Shown: positions 1 through 10,885, counted from the stretch's first letter. The stretch is DNA of 64,000 nucleotides from Microcaldota archaeon (GCA_021816895.1 JAKAWW010000001.1:62001-126000), one strand, 5' to 3'. Translations and numbers: made by a program. The notes: a model not told the origin generated them from the sequence alone.

Positions 1-309
1 AACAAGAAGGTTCTTGTATGTCTTGAGTGCATATAGTGATTTTGATATCGGCGAGCCGTATCTTGTCAGGTATACTTTTTTGTAGGGCACCTTGGATTTT
101 ATGTAGTTCATGTAGTTTCTGGTGAAGTTTACTGTAAACCTGCCTCCCCATTTTGAGTTAAGCGATGCTATCATGCGCTTTATGTGCTTGTCCTCAGCGC
201 TTGCGAATGTTATTTCAGAGGCACCGAATGCGCGCGCTGTCTCTGCAAGGTTCTCCTTGCATTCGCTGTTGCAGCTTCCTATTACTAGCACGCTTATCAA
301 TCTGCCCAC
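1..309 (-). CDS. Probable tRNA ribose 2'-O-methyltransferase, Trm56-like (partial, 5' end only)
   Basis: The reading frame runs off the left edge of the window, so only about the first 100 residues are visible. The translation has an early beta strand (ISVLVIG), then TARAFGA, WGGRF and VYLTRYG, which match in order the N-terminal half of archaeal Trm56, a SPOUT-family enzyme that methylates the ribose of C56 in the tRNA T-loop. The catalytic C-terminal knot lies outside the window. A GTG at 309 and a TTG at 300 are the possible starts, since a stop codon lies just upstream of the GTG. The assignment rests on remembered family patterns; another SPOUT methylase is the main alternative. Confidence 0.6.
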   Translation of the reverse strand, partial: MGRLISVLVIGSCNSECKENLAETARAFGASEITFASAEDKHIKRMIASLNSKWGGRFTVNFTRNYMNYIKSKVPYKKVYLTRYGSPISKSLYALKTYKNLLV

Positions 310-336
310 CCACTAAGATAAATTTGAAAGATAATG

Positions 337-2769
337 CTATATTGCTTGCGGAGCTTCTTGTGTATCTGCTTTCTTTCCCTGCACTATGTGCGCATCAACC
401 ACTTTTGAGCTGCCTTCGAGCTTCATAAGCCTGACGCCGCTCGCACTGCGCCCAGTCTGCCTTACGGACTGCGCCGAGAACGTTATTGACATGCCGTCAG
501 AGCTCATCAATGACAGCCATTCTTCAGGCTTTACCGCAAGCACGCTTACCACCTTGCCTGTCTTTTCGGTTATCTTTATGTTCAGCACGCCCTTCCCGCC
601 GCGCCTCTGAAGCCTATACCTGCTTGCATATGTAATTTTGCCCATTCCCTTCTCTGTTATTGTTGCCACAAGGCTATCTTCATGAACAGGTATTATGTTG
701 ACTACGTAATCGTCGTTTGACAGCCTGACGCCGCGCACGCCGATCGCGCTCCTTCCGGTGGGCCGCAGGTCTGATTCCTTGAACCTGAGCGCCTTGCCGT
801 TCCTTGTGCCTATGAACAGCTGTGAACTGCCATCAGTAAGGCATGCATCTGCAAGCTCGTCGCCCTGCATTGTTATGAAACGCACTCCTGTAGAGCGCGG
901 CCTTGAGAACTTCTCTGCCCTTACCCTCTTTGCAACGCCCTTCCTTGTTATGAAGGTTATGAAAGCGCCGGAGAAGAACGACGTGTTTACAATCTTCTCT
1001 ATCTTCTCCCCTTCTGAGAGCTTTAGCATGTTGACAAGGGCCTTGCCTGCGCTGTACCTGTCGCCCATTGGCACCTCGTATGCCTTGAGCCAGTATGCCC
1101 TGCCCTTGCTTGAAAGAAGCAGCAGGTAATCCTTGAGCATGCATGAGAGAGTTTGCTTTACGTAGTCGCCCTCCTTGAGGCTTATTGATATTACGCCTCG
1201 GCCGCCGCGGTCCTGCTGCCTGTAAAGCGCGGTCTGCGTCCTCTTTATGTAGTTGCTGCCCGTCAATATTATCGTCACTTCCTCGTTCGCTATTAGGCTT
1301 TCGTCGGTCTGCACCTCTGCAGGCGCTGCTTCGATGCGCGTGCGCCTCTCCCGTGCATATGGCTCCTTGAGCGCTTTCGTATCGCTTGCGACGATCTTGT
1401 ATATCTGCTCATCGCTCGCAAGCAGGGAATTGAGCCTTTCTATGCTCTTGCTTAGCTCTTCCGCCTCGCTCTTGAGCGCCCCCACTTCAAGGCTTGTAAG
1501 CTTGCTTAGCTTCATGTCCAGTATGGCGTTGGCCTGCTTTTCGGAAAGCGCATAGGCGCGCATGAGCGCCTGCCTCGCCGCTTTTACGTCTTCGCTCCCT
1601 TTTATGATTGCTATCGCATTGTCTATGTCAGTGACAGCCTTCATCAATCCTTCAACTATGTGCTGCCTCGCCGACGCAACTTCAAGCTCATACTTTGTCC
1701 TGTTCCTTATCACTTCGACCCTGTGGTCTACAAATATCTTTATGAGCTGCCGCAGGTCCATTGTCATGAGCCTGTTGCCCATTACAGCTATGTTCATCAC
1801 GGGCAGCGATACCTGCAGCTTCGTGTGCCTGAAGAGCTTGTTCCTTATTATCTCTGCGTCGGATTCCTGCTTGAGCTCTATCACTATCCTTATGCCTTCC
1901 TTGCCGCTTTCGTCCCTAAGATCATATATGTCTATGACCTTTTCCTTGGCGAGATTAGCAATTTCTGCAACAAGCATTGCCTTGTTTACCCCGTAAGGTA
2001 TCTCATTTATTATTAGTGCTGCCCTATTCTTTACCTTCTCGCTCTCTATTATGCCCCTTATCGTCACGGCGCCCCTGCCCGTCTTGTATGAGGCGAGCAG
2101 GACATCATTGTAGAATACTGTGCCTCCAGTAGGGAAATCCGGGCCCTTTATGTATTCGAGAAGCTGCTCGTTTGTTATGTCCCTGTTTCCTATATAGGCG
2201 AGTATGGCGTCGCACACCTCGCCAAGGTTGTGCGGAAGTATGTTTGTCGCCACTCCAACAGCTATGCCCGAGGAGCCGTTTACCAGAAGGTTTGGCAGTT
2301 TTGAAGGCAGCACCACGGGCTCCTTCTCAGTATTGTCAAAGTTTGGCACGAAAGGCACGGTGCCCTTGTCAAGATCGGCCAGCATCTCTTCGGCGATTTT
2401 TGTAAGCCTGACTTCAGTGTATCTCTGCGCGGCAGGCGGATCCCCGTCTATCGAGCCCATGTTGCCCTGGCCTTCCACAAGTGTGTAGTTCATTGAAAAA
2501 TCCTGGGCCATCCTTACCATTGTGTCGTATACCGCCATGTCGCCGTGCGGATGGTACTTGCCTATGACTTCTCCCACAATCCTTGCGCTCTTCTTCGTTG
2601 GCTGGCTGTGCAGATTGTTGATCATGTACATTGCATAAAGCACTCTGCGCTGCGCAGGCTTGAGGCCATCGCGGGCATCAGGCAGCGCCCTGCCGACTAT
2701 CACGCTCATGGCGTAGTCTATGTAGCTTGTCTGCATCTCCTTCTCTATAGGCGCGTCAATCGTGCTCAT
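337..2769 (-). CDS. gyrA: DNA gyrase subunit A
   Basis: GyrA is the DNA-breaking and wrapping subunit of gyrase, which with GyrB introduces negative supercoils using ATP. The catalytic tyrosine lies in the [10 protein letters not shown] motif (about residue 117). The C-terminal wrapping domain keeps the GyrA box QRRGGKG near residue 720, which separates gyrase from topoisomerase IV. At about 810 residues it has normal length. The ATG at 2769 is preferred over the GTG at 2778 because that GTG shares a base with the gyrB stop. It is the second gene of a gyrB-gyrA operon. Gyrase is bacterial in origin and reached several archaeal lineages by transfer. Confidence 0.96.
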   Translation of the reverse strand: MSTIDAPIEKEMQTSYIDYAMSVIVGRALPDARDGLKPAQRRVLYAMYMINNLHSQPTKKSARIVGEVIGKYHPHGDMAVYDTMVRMAQDFSMNYTLVEGQGNMGSIDGDPPAAQRYTEVRLTKIAEEMLADLDKGTVPFVPNFDNTEKEPVVLPSKLPNLLVNGSSGIAVGVATNILPHNLGEVCDAILAYIGNRDITNEQLLEYIKGPDFPTGGTVFYNDVLLASYKTGRGAVTIRGIIESEKVKNRAALIINEIPYGVNKAMLVAEIANLAKEKVIDIYDLRDESGKEGIRIVIELKQESDAEIIRNKLFRHTKLQVSLPVMNIAVMGNRLMTMDLRQLIKIFVDHRVEVIRNRTKYELEVASARQHIVEGLMKAVTDIDNAIAIIKGSEDVKAARQALMRAYALSEKQANAILDMKLSKLTSLEVGALKSEAEELSKSIERLNSLLASDEQIYKIVASDTKALKEPYARERRTRIEAAPAEVQTDESLIANEEVTIILTGSNYIKRTQTALYRQQDRGGRGVISISLKEGDYVKQTLSCMLKDYLLLLSSKGRAYWLKAYEVPMGDRYSAGKALVNMLKLSEGEKIEKIVNTSFFSGAFITFITRKGVAKRVRAEKFSRPRSTGVRFITMQGDELADACLTDGSSQLFIGTRNGKALRFKESDLRPTGRSAIGVRGVRLSNDDYVVNIIPVHEDSLVATITEKGMGKITYASRYRLQRRGGKGVLNIKITEKTGKVVSVLAVKPEEWLSLMSSDGMSITFSAQSVRQTGRSASGVRLMKLEGSSKVVDAHIVQGKKADTQEAPQAI

Positions 2770-2777
2770 CCATACCA

Positions 2778-4691
2778 CTATATGTCAAGGAATGAAACCT
2801 CTGTCGAATGCTCCTCCAAAAAGTGCCTTCTCTGCTCTACATCCAAGCCCATCAGTATAGAGAAAAGCGAATCTGCAAGCTGCGCATCCTTTATGGTCAC
2901 GCGCTTCAGCACGCGCCTCTCAGGGTTCATTGTAGTGCTCCACAGCTGCTCCGGATTCATTTCTCCGAGGCCCTTGTACCTCTGCACGCCCGCATTTTCA
3001 TAAAGCTTGAGCTTCTCCTGGAGCTCGCTATCAGAATAAACATAAATTTCATCCCTTCCTTTTGAGATCCTGTACAGTGGCGGCTGCGCTATGTATATGT
3101 TGCCGCGCTCTATCAGTGGGCGCATGTACCTGTAGAAGAATGTGAGAAGCAGCGTCCTTATGTGGCTTCCATCCACATCGGCATCTGTGAGCAGTATTAT
3201 CTTGCCGTAGCGCACATTAGCTGGATTGAACGTTTCTTTTATGCCTGTGCCGAAAGCCGTTACCATTGTATGCAGCTCAGCGTTGTTGAAAATTTTCTCG
3301 TCTGTGGCTTTTTCCACGTTCAGTATCTTGCCCCTCAGCGGCAGTATTGCCTGGTATCTCCGGTCGCGGCCCTGCTTGCTTGAGCCGGCGGCGCTCTCTC
3401 CTTCTACTATAAATATCTCGGTCTTTGCTGGATCCGATTCGGAGCAATCAGAAAGCTTGCCTGGGAGCACCGCTCCGCCGAATATGTTCTTCTTCCTTGC
3501 CAGCTCGCGCGCCTTGCGCGCGGATTCGCGCGCCTCCGCTGCAGCAACAACCTTGTTGATTATGGCGCTGGCATCTGAAGGGTTCTCTTCCATATATGTC
3601 GAAAGCGCCCCGTATACCGCATTGTCTACGAAGCTTTTTATGGAGGTGTTGCCAAGCCTCTCCTTCGTTTGACCCTCGAATTCGGGATTTTGCATAAGAA
3701 CAGATACTACTGCTATCAACCCTTCCCTTGTGTCCTCGCCCTCCACACCTGAGCTTGCGCCCTTCTTGGCGTTCTTGTCCATATAGCCAAAGATCGCCCT
3801 TGTCAAGGCAGAGTGAAAACCGGCAACGTGCATGCCCCCATCGGCAGTTTTAATCCTGTTTACGAATGATACAACGTTCTCGCTGTAATCGTTTACATAC
3901 TGCAGCGCTACCTCTATTTTCGTGGAATCGGAGCTTTTCGATATCAGTATAGGTTTTGTAAGAGGCTCTTTAGAATCCCTTATGTAGTCTACAAAATCCG
4001 CAATGCCTCTTTCGGAATAGAATGTCTCAACCTTTTTCTCTTCTTCGCGCGCATCTACGAAGGTTATCTTTATCCCAGGATTGAGAAACGCCTGGTATCT
4101 AAGCACCTCGTGGAGTTCAAGCGAATCAAAGCTCCTTGCCGAGAATATTTCAGTGTCAGGCTTGAACTTTATCGTAGTTCCTGTGTCTTTTTGGTCCGTC
4201 TCGCCGATGATTGAAAGCCCTGTGACCGGCTTGCCGCGGCTGAACCTCTGCGAGTAGATCTTTCCGCCGCGCTTCACGGTCACTTCTGTGTATTCGGAAA
4301 GAGAATCAACGACAGTAAGCCCAACACCGTGCAGGCCTCCTGCTACCTTGTAAATGTTGTTGTTGAACTTGGCGCCGGAATGAAGCGAAGTCATTATTAC
4401 CTCCAAGGCCGGCCGGCCTTCTTTTGGAATTGTATCTACTGGTATGCCGCGGCCGTCATCGCTTACCTCGGCGACATCCACGTCGTCTTCCCTTGTAAGC
4501 TTTATTGTTATGTTTTTTGCATAGCCCGCAAGTGCTTCGTCAATTGCATTGTCGATTATCTCGTGAAGGAGGTGCATGTAGCCCTTGCTTCCAGTAGAGC
4601 CTATGTACATTGCAGGCCTTTTTCTGATGCCTTCTGGACCGGAAAGCACCATGATGTCTTTGGCTGTGTAATTGTCTCCACTGTCGCCCAT
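2778..4691 (-). CDS. gyrB: DNA gyrase subunit B
   Basis: GyrB supplies the ATPase and the metal-binding TOPRIM domain of gyrase. The GHKL ATPase shows the N-terminal YIGSTG region, the asparagine box [10 protein letters not shown] and [10 protein letters not shown]. The TOPRIM part has [15 protein letters not shown] (the usual Asp of EGDS is Glu here) and [10 protein letters not shown], and the tail has RYKGLGEMN. The length of about 637 residues is typical of compact GyrB. The ATG at 4691 is preferred over the TTG one codon upstream. A TATA-like element 35-45 nt upstream drives the operon, and gyrA follows immediately. Confidence 0.96.
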   Translation of the reverse strand: MGDSGDNYTAKDIMVLSGPEGIRKRPAMYIGSTGSKGYMHLLHEIIDNAIDEALAGYAKNITIKLTREDDVDVAEVSDDGRGIPVDTIPKEGRPALEVIMTSLHSGAKFNNNIYKVAGGLHGVGLTVVDSLSEYTEVTVKRGGKIYSQRFSRGKPVTGLSIIGETDQKDTGTTIKFKPDTEIFSARSFDSLELHEVLRYQAFLNPGIKITFVDAREEEKKVETFYSERGIADFVDYIRDSKEPLTKPILISKSSDSTKIEVALQYVNDYSENVVSFVNRIKTADGGMHVAGFHSALTRAIFGYMDKNAKKGASSGVEGEDTREGLIAVVSVLMQNPEFEGQTKERLGNTSIKSFVDNAVYGALSTYMEENPSDASAIINKVVAAAEARESARKARELARKKNIFGGAVLPGKLSDCSESDPAKTEIFIVEGESAAGSSKQGRDRRYQAILPLRGKILNVEKATDEKIFNNAELHTMVTAFGTGIKETFNPANVRYGKIILLTDADVDGSHIRTLLLTFFYRYMRPLIERGNIYIAQPPLYRISKGRDEIYVYSDSELQEKLKLYENAGVQRYKGLGEMNPEQLWSTTMNPERRVLKRVTIKDAQLADSLFSILMGLDVEQRRHFLEEHSTEVSFLDI

Positions 4692-4724
4692 CAAATCAGC
4701 TGCAAAATTCCCTTAAAACTTGCG

Positions 4725-4736
4725 TTTTATATATGG
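4725..4736 (-). promoter_or_regulatory. TATA box of gyrB-gyrA
   Basis: Read on the minus strand this is CCATATATAAAA, an archaeal TATA element 34-45 nt ahead of the gyrB ATG. It predicts a leader of roughly 10-15 nt. Confidence 0.6.
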
Positions 4737-4824
4737 TTTTTTAGCTTTAAAACCCTTTCTATTATTGCCCTTATTGCCGCAATTCTGATGCCGTAATCAG
4801 CAATGCAGATGCATAAGCAATCAC

Positions 4825-4835
4825 AATTATATATG
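4825..4835 (+). promoter_or_regulatory. TATA box of amrS-valS
   Basis: AATTATATATG lies about 35 nt ahead of the TTG start of amrS. The intervening GTGGTAAT just before the TTG can act as a ribosome binding site. Confidence 0.55.
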
Positions 4836-4865
4836 TAAACAACCAATTGTAATTATAGTGGTAAT

Positions 4866-5921
4866 TTGATAAAGGAAGCAATCCTGTGGAACAAGCTGCA
4901 AGGAGGCAAAGTGGAATGCATTGCCTGCGCAAGGCGCTGCAAGATACCTGAAGGCTCGCACGGCTACTGCTTCGTGAGGCAAAACATAAAGGGCAAGCTC
5001 TACCTGATAAACTATGGCGTGCTTGAAGCCATTCAGCTAGATCCGATAGAGAAAAAGCCCTTCAACCACTTCATGCCTGGCAGCTACGTTCTCGGCGTGG
5101 GCACCTCCTCGTGCAACTGGGGCTGCGCATTCTGCCAGAACCACAACATATCAAAGGAGAGGGAGGTAAAAGGCATTGAGAACACGCCTGAAGCGATCGT
5201 AGAGCTCGCAATTCAGAACGGGGCGCAGGGCATTGCATATACGTACAACGAGCCCACAATATTCATAGAGTACGCACTCGACACCGCAAGGCTTGCACAT
5301 GAAAAAGGCCTGTTCAACGTCTTCGTTACAAACGGCTACGAGACAGAGGAAGCAATAGAAAAGATGAAAGGGCTCATAGATGCGGCAGTGGTGGATTTCA
5401 AGGGCAACGGCGAAGAAAAGTTCCTGAACAAGTACAGCGTGGTGCAATCATCTGCACCAATAAAGAAGGCGCTAATCGCAATGAAAAAGGCAGGCATCCA
5501 CATAGAACTTACAGATCTGATAATACCCAATGTGGGGGATTCGCTCATCGAATGCGATTCTTTGACAAAATGGATTTATGAGAACTTGGGCCCGGATACG
5601 CCGTTGCACTTCACGAGGTTCTACCCTGACTACAAGATGCTTGACCTGCCTCCTACTGATTTCGAGGTGCTCAAGGCGCATTACGACACCGCAAAGAAGA
5701 ACGGGCTCAATTACGTATACATAGGCAACGTTCCTGGGAACAAATACGAGAGCACATACTGCCCCAAGTGTGGGAAGCTGCTTATAGAGAGGAACGGATT
5801 CTACATAACAAAATGGGCACTCACAGCTGACAAAAGGTGCCCAAAGTGCCATGCAAGAATACCAATTGTTGGCAAAAAGCAAAAGGAATTTAGATATGCG
5901 GGGATAACAACATTTTATTGA
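4866..5921 (+). CDS. amrS: AmmeMemoRadiSam-system radical SAM enzyme
   Basis: This is a radical SAM protein of the AmrS (PflA-related) family that accompanies AmmeMemoRadiSam proteins; its substrate is not established. The N-terminus has a CxxC..CxxxxxGYC zinc-like cluster (CIACARRCKIPEGSHGYC). The SAM-binding iron-sulfur motif follows as CNWGCAFCQN (CxxxCxxC) near residue 85. A C-terminal zinc ribbon has CPKCGK and CPKCHA. The start is a TTG preceded by a purine-rich site, and no in-frame ATG fits the conserved N-terminus. It sits 6 nt upstream of valS and is very likely co-transcribed. No other AmmeMemoRadiSam gene is in the window. Confidence 0.88.
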   Translation: MIKEAILWNKLQGGKVECIACARRCKIPEGSHGYCFVRQNIKGKLYLINYGVLEAIQLDPIEKKPFNHFMPGSYVLGVGTSSCNWGCAFCQNHNISKEREVKGIENTPEAIVELAIQNGAQGIAYTYNEPTIFIEYALDTARLAHEKGLFNVFVTNGYETEEAIEKMKGLIDAAVVDFKGNGEEKFLNKYSVVQSSAPIKKALIAMKKAGIHIELTDLIIPNVGDSLIECDSLTKWIYENLGPDTPLHFTRFYPDYKMLDLPPTDFEVLKAHYDTAKKNGLNYVYIGNVPGNKYESTYCPKCGKLLIERNGFYITKWALTADKRCPKCHARIPIVGKKQKEFRYAGITTFY

Positions 5922-5927
5922 CGTTTT

Positions 5928-8300
5928 GTGATTGAAGTGGAAGACAATTATGATCACAGCAGTGCAGAGAAGCGCATTATTGAGCTATGGGAGCATGCCA
6001 ATATATTCGCATTTGATGAAAGCAGCGAAAAGCCCGTATTTTCAATAGACACCCCGCCGCCAACTATATCAGGAGAGCTTCACATGGGCCACATGTTCTC
6101 GTATTCTCATGCTGAATTCATTGCAAGATACAAAAGGATGCGAGGCTTCAACGTGTTCTACCCTTTTGGTATAGACAACAACGGCCTTCCGACAGAGCTG
6201 CTCATAGAGAAGAAATTCAATACTACTGCAGAAGCGCTGGGCAGGGAAAAGTTCGTAAAGCTTGTTTATGACAATATCGGAGCTTACGTAAATGAGTACA
6301 TAGGATTATTCAAGAGGATGGGGCTCAGCATCGACTGGAGCAGGACATATGAAACTATAAGCAGCGACGTGCAGAGGCTGTCCCAGCTCTCGTTCATCAG
6401 GCTTGCCAAGCTTGGCAGGGTATACAGGAACGAGGAGCCTGTGTTATATTGCCCGAAATGCAAGACAGTAGTATCGCAGATGGAGCTTGAAAGCAAGGAG
6501 CTTGAAAGCACTATTTATACAATAAGTTTCGGTAACATAGAGATCGCCACTTCGAGGCCGGAATTGCTGCCTGCATGCGCGGCCGTGCTTGTCAATCCAT
6601 CTGATGCGCGCTACAAAGGCATGGCGGGCAAAACCGTCAAAGTGCCCCTGGCAGGCAGCGAGGTAAAGGTGATAGCCGACGAAGGCGTTGACAAAGATTT
6701 CGGCACCGGCGCAGTGATGTGCTGCACGTTTGGCGATTCAACTGATGTTGAGTGGTACAAAAAGTACAACCTTGACCTGAAGGTTATAATAGATGAAAAC
6801 GGGCGCATGACAAATGGCATTTTCAAAGGCATGACAATAAAGGAGGCGCGCGCCAAGATTGTGGAGGAGCTAAAAAGCAAAGGCCTCGTAAAAGGGGAGA
6901 AAAAGATAATGCACAGCGTGAACACCCACGAGCGCTGCGGCACAGAGATAGAGTTTTTGGTGAAGAAGCAGTGGAAGGTCAAATACCTTGACCTTAAGGA
7001 GAAATTCATAGAGCTTGGCAGGCAGGTAAACTGGCATCCGGAATTCATGCGTATCAGGTATGAAAACTGGGTGAATGGCCTCAAGTGGGACTGGAACCTT
7101 TCAAGGCAGCGCATGTTTGGCGTCAAGTTCCCGGTATGGTACTGCAAAAAGTGCGGCAAGCCAAAATTTGCAAGGGAAGAAGACCTCCCGGTAGATCCGT
7201 TTACTGAAAGCCCCAAAGAGCCTTGCGAGTGCGGTTCAAGCGAATTTGAACCTGAGACAGATGTGATGGACACGTGGGCGACATCGTCGCTTACGCCGCT
7301 AATCAATGCGCATTGGGAATCAAAAGGCAGCCTTATGGGCAAGATATTCCCGATGTCGCTTAGGCCGCAAGCGCACGAGATAATATCGTTCTGGGCGTTT
7401 ACGACCATAGTGAAATCATATTTCCACACTGGAAGCATACCTTGGAGCGACATCATGCTTTCAGGGCACGGCCTTGATCCCAGCGGCAGGCCCATACACA
7501 AGTCGTGGGGCAACGTCATTGTGCCCATGCCATACATAGAGAAATACGGCGCTGATGCGGTGAGGTATTGGGCGTGCACCGCGAGGCTTGGCGACGACAT
7601 CTCTTTCCAGGAGAAGGAGCTCATAACCGCAACGCGCCTTGCAAAGAAGCTCTGGAATGTTGGCAGGTTCATCGACATGCGCAAGAAGCAGCTTGATGAA
7701 AATCAGGAACTGAAGCGCGTTGACGCAATGGAGCTGGAGAGGCTTGATGCCGCAATAAAAGAAGTTACGGACAGCTTTGAAAGCTTCGACTACTTCAAGG
7801 CAAAGATGCGCACCGAGGAATTCTTCTGGGAATTCGCGAACGACTACATGGAGATAGCAAAAGGAAGAATCTACAATGGCGATCAGTCGGCAATCTATAC
7901 AACTGCAAAGGCTTTCATTTCTGTATTAAAGATGCTTGCGCCGATAATGCCTTTTGTCACTGAAGAGATATACCAGAAGCTTTTCTTGCCAAACAAAGAG
8001 CTGTTTAAAGGCATGGACGCATTTCAGCAATCCATACACATGTCGGCATGGCCCGAATACAAAGGCACAAATGGGGATTATAGCAAAAGCATGGACGCAC
8101 TGCTTGAGGTCGTGCATTGCGCCAGGAAGTGGAAGCACGAGCACAGCATGCCACTCAATGCCGAGGTATCCAGGCTTTTGGTAAACGAATCATACAAGGA
8201 TATGCTAAAAGGCTGCGAAGACGACATAAAGAGCGCAGTAAAGGCGCGCCTGATCGATTTTGGAAAGACTGAAAACGCAGCATGCGCCGTCGAGGCTTGA
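5928..8300 (+). CDS. valS: Valyl-tRNA synthetase
   Basis: This class I synthetase charges tRNA-Val. The HIGH signature appears as HMGH in PPPTISGELHMGH near residue 47. An editing domain follows, and WNLSRQRMFG plus the WATSSLTPLI stretch are typical of ValRS. The KMSKS loop is degenerate: GRPIHKSWGN keeps the second lysine, serine and GN but has PIH in place of KMS. At 790 residues it is a compact archaeal form. The start is GTG at 5928, just after amrS. The C-terminal anticodon-binding domain is present and the coiled-coil tail of bacterial ValRS is absent. Confidence 0.94.
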   Translation: MIEVEDNYDHSSAEKRIIELWEHANIFAFDESSEKPVFSIDTPPPTISGELHMGHMFSYSHAEFIARYKRMRGFNVFYPFGIDNNGLPTELLIEKKFNTTAEALGREKFVKLVYDNIGAYVNEYIGLFKRMGLSIDWSRTYETISSDVQRLSQLSFIRLAKLGRVYRNEEPVLYCPKCKTVVSQMELESKELESTIYTISFGNIEIATSRPELLPACAAVLVNPSDARYKGMAGKTVKVPLAGSEVKVIADEGVDKDFGTGAVMCCTFGDSTDVEWYKKYNLDLKVIIDENGRMTNGIFKGMTIKEARAKIVEELKSKGLVKGEKKIMHSVNTHERCGTEIEFLVKKQWKVKYLDLKEKFIELGRQVNWHPEFMRIRYENWVNGLKWDWNLSRQRMFGVKFPVWYCKKCGKPKFAREEDLPVDPFTESPKEPCECGSSEFEPETDVMDTWATSSLTPLINAHWESKGSLMGKIFPMSLRPQAHEIISFWAFTTIVKSYFHTGSIPWSDIMLSGHGLDPSGRPIHKSWGNVIVPMPYIEKYGADAVRYWACTARLGDDISFQEKELITATRLAKKLWNVGRFIDMRKKQLDENQELKRVDAMELERLDAAIKEVTDSFESFDYFKAKMRTEEFFWEFANDYMEIAKGRIYNGDQSAIYTTAKAFISVLKMLAPIMPFVTEEIYQKLFLPNKELFKGMDAFQQSIHMSAWPEYKGTNGDYSKSMDALLEVVHCARKWKHEHSMPLNAEVSRLLVNESYKDMLKGCEDDIKSAVKARLIDFGKTENAACAVEA

Positions 8301-8422
8301 GCTGCTGCCCAGCGCGCATGGGTAAATATAAAAAACATATAAAAATAGGAACTGCAATAAAATAACAGCATCAATTTTGACATTTTGGCTCATGGCATTG
8401 AAGTAATGTTTGCGGTGGTGTA

Positions 8423-9757
8423 ATGGAGACGAAAAATGTGATTATAATAGGTGCAGCTGGAAGGGATTTCCACGACTTTAACGTTCTTTTCAGGAATGAC
8501 AATGACTACAACGTTGTGGCGTTTACGGCTGCGCAGATACCATTCATATCTGATAGGATGTACCCGAAGGAGCTTAGCGGCGCACTGTACCCCAAAGGCA
8601 TAAAAATTTACGACGAGAGCATGCTTGCCGCGCTTATAAAACAGCTGCATGCAGACATATGCGTGCAGGCTTACAGCGACCTACAATATGCAGAAGTGAT
8701 GCACAAGGCGAGCATAGCCAACGCAAATGGCGCGGATTTCTGGCTCGTTGCCCCTGAGAGGACGATGCTGAAGTCGTCAAAGCCTGTAATTGCAGTTTGC
8801 GCCGTAAGGACAGGAAGCGGCAAGAGCCAGACCACCAGGTATATTGCCAGGGCGCTTAAGCGCAAAGGGCTGCGAGCTGTAATAATAAGGCACCCCATGC
8901 CGTATGGCGTGCTCAAGGACCAGGTTGTGGAGAGGTTTGCGAAGCTTTCGGATCTCGCCAAGTATAAGACAACAATAGAAGAGAGGGAAGACTACGAGCC
9001 CCACATAAGGAATGGATTTGTAGTCTATGCTGGAGTGGATTATGAGAAGATACTTCGCATGGCAGAGAAAGAAGCTGATGTGATAATCTGGGATGGGGGC
9101 AACAACGACGCGCCATTCATAAAACCTGATCTTATGATAACAATCGCTGACCCGCTAAGGGCTGGCAACGAGCTTTCATATTATCCTGGCGAAACCGTGG
9201 CAAGAATGGCAGACTTGCTCGTGATAAACAAGGCCAACTCTGCAAACAAGGATGAGCTGAACACCCTTACCGAAAACTTGAAGTCGATAAACCCGAAAGC
9301 CAAGATAATAACCGCCGATTCGGTAATAATGCCTGACAATCCGCACATAATAAAGGGCAGGAGCGTTCTCATAGTGGAAGACGGCCCAACGATAACGCAC
9401 GGAGGCATGCGCTTCGGCGCAGGGACTGTAGCAGCAAAGCTATACAAAGCGGGAAGCATAGTCAGCGCGAAGGATTATGCAGTAGGGCTCATAAAGGAGA
9501 CTTTCAAAAAGTACCCGCTGCTTGACAAGGAGCTTCCGGCAATGGGCTACAGTGGCAAGCAGATAAGGGATCTTGAAAGCACGATAAACAGGGCCGACTG
9601 CGATGTTGTGATATCGGCAACACCCACAAACCTCAGGCGCGTGCTGAATGTGAACAAGCCCATAGTGCAAGTAGGCTACGAACTAAAGCCGCGCGGCAAG
9701 GGCTTTGACAATGCCATTGACAGGTTTGCAGAGCGCATTAAGAGAGGCAAGGTGTAG
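8423..9757 (+). CDS. Cyclic 2,3-diphosphoglycerate synthase-like P-loop protein
   Basis: It resembles the archaeal predicted-GTPase family that includes cyclic 2,3-diphosphoglycerate synthetase, which closes 2,3-diphosphoglycerate with ATP in some methanogens. An N-terminal Rossmann-like part starts VIIIGAAGRDFHDFN. A P-loop GSGKSQTT follows near residue 133, then IWDGGNND and VINKAN. At 444 residues the length fits the family. A GGTGGTG ribosome binding site precedes the ATG. The stop is directly followed by the ATG of the HD phosphohydrolase, so the two form an operon. The true substrate in this lineage is uncertain because many family members belong to organisms without the cyclic compound. 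Confidence 0.72.
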   Translation: METKNVIIIGAAGRDFHDFNVLFRNDNDYNVVAFTAAQIPFISDRMYPKELSGALYPKGIKIYDESMLAALIKQLHADICVQAYSDLQYAEVMHKASIANANGADFWLVAPERTMLKSSKPVIAVCAVRTGSGKSQTTRYIARALKRKGLRAVIIRHPMPYGVLKDQVVERFAKLSDLAKYKTTIEEREDYEPHIRNGFVVYAGVDYEKILRMAEKEADVIIWDGGNNDAPFIKPDLMITIADPLRAGNELSYYPGETVARMADLLVINKANSANKDELNTLTENLKSINPKAKIITADSVIMPDNPHIIKGRSVLIVEDGPTITHGGMRFGAGTVAAKLYKAGSIVSAKDYAVGLIKETFKKYPLLDKELPAMGYSGKQIRDLESTINRADCDVVISATPTNLRRVLNVNKPIVQVGYELKPRGKGFDNAIDRFAERIKRGKV

Positions 9758-10876
9758 ATGTATATAAGAGACCCCATTTACGGCAACGTTGAATTTGATG
9801 ACACTGCGCTGAGGATCATCGAAAGCGCGGAAATGCAGAGGCTGCGCTACATACGCCAGACCGGATTCGCTTTCCTTGTTTACCCTGGCGCAAACCACAC
9901 CCGCTTCGAGCATTCGATAGGCACGATGCACGCCACAAGAGAGATGGAGCATAGCGTAGGCGATGATAACGCAGAGGAATTCATGTATATGGGATTGCTT
10001 CATGACATAGGCCACGGGCCATTCTCACACCAGTCTGAGCCGCTGTTCAAGAGGTATTTGAAGAAGAACCACGAAGACATAGGGAAGGAAGTGATACTGA
10101 AATCAAGCATAAGGGATGCAATAGCCAATTCAAGCGCGTCTCTCAAGCGGGTAATGAGCTACTTCGACAGCAGGGCGAGCAACATCGTAAACTCTACCCT
10201 TGGATCAGATAGGGTGGACTACCTGCTTAGGGATTCCCATTATACAGGAGTGGCATATGGTGTCATAGATTTCCAGCGCATCAAAAGCAAGATTGCGCGA
10301 TACAGGGGCAGGCCGGCGCTGCACAGCCAAGGCATAAGCGCCGCCGAATCATTGCTCATGGCGAGATATTTCATGTTTGAGAACGTATACGGGCACCATG
10401 CGCAGATAATTGCAGGAGAGATGTTCAACAAAGCGGCTGAAAATGCAATTCTTGATAAGGAACTTGATCCTGCAGAGTTCGCGCGCATGACCGACGAAGA
10501 GGCGATGAATGCCTTGCTGCATATAAGAAATTCATCGAGACTGATAAAAAGGGTGCAGGAGCGGCGCCTCTTTAAGCGGGTGTATTACGGCAATATAAAG
10601 AATGGCGCAGCGCCAAGCAAGGCAGAGATAGCAGGTGCACTGGAAAAAGTGGGAATTGGCGCCGATGAGCACATATCGCTTGCTTACAATTTCAGGCTAA
10701 ACGACGCAAAGATACCGGTGCTCGGCAGCGATGGATCTGCAATAGGCGACCTCAGCAGCGTGTCGCCGCTTGTAAAGATGCTCATAGAGACGCTGAGCAA
10801 GAGGGAAATGCTTATAATTGCGACCGACAAAAAACACGTAGAGAAGGCCAGGGCTGCGATAAGCAGGCTTGTCTGA
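9758..10876 (+). CDS. HD-domain phosphohydrolase, SAMHD1/dGTPase-like
   Basis: A metal-dependent phosphohydrolase with the HD signature in order: the first histidine in NHTRFEHSIG (near residue 47), the HD pair in LLHDIGHGPFSH (near 83), and the distal aspartate in LGSDRVDYLLRDS. This pattern is that of the SAMHD1/dGTPase branch, so hydrolysis of nucleotides such as dNTPs is likely but not shown. It starts one base after the upstream gene's stop, which implies translational coupling. The stop is followed by the promoter of tRNA-Lys. Confidence 0.85.
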   Translation: MYIRDPIYGNVEFDDTALRIIESAEMQRLRYIRQTGFAFLVYPGANHTRFEHSIGTMHATREMEHSVGDDNAEEFMYMGLLHDIGHGPFSHQSEPLFKRYLKKNHEDIGKEVILKSSIRDAIANSSASLKRVMSYFDSRASNIVNSTLGSDRVDYLLRDSHYTGVAYGVIDFQRIKSKIARYRGRPALHSQGISAAESLLMARYFMFENVYGHHAQIIAGEMFNKAAENAILDKELDPAEFARMTDEEAMNALLHIRNSSRLIKRVQERRLFKRVYYGNIKNGAAPSKAEIAGALEKVGIGADEHISLAYNFRLNDAKIPVLGSDGSAIGDLSSVSPLVKMLIETLSKREMLIIATDKKHVEKARAAISRLV

Positions 10877-10885
10877 AATACGCAA

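Noticed and set aside
6611-7684. 357-codon ORF antisense to valS
   Set aside because: It lies entirely within a well-supported synthetase, has no promoter or family motif, and is explained by the codon bias of the real gene.
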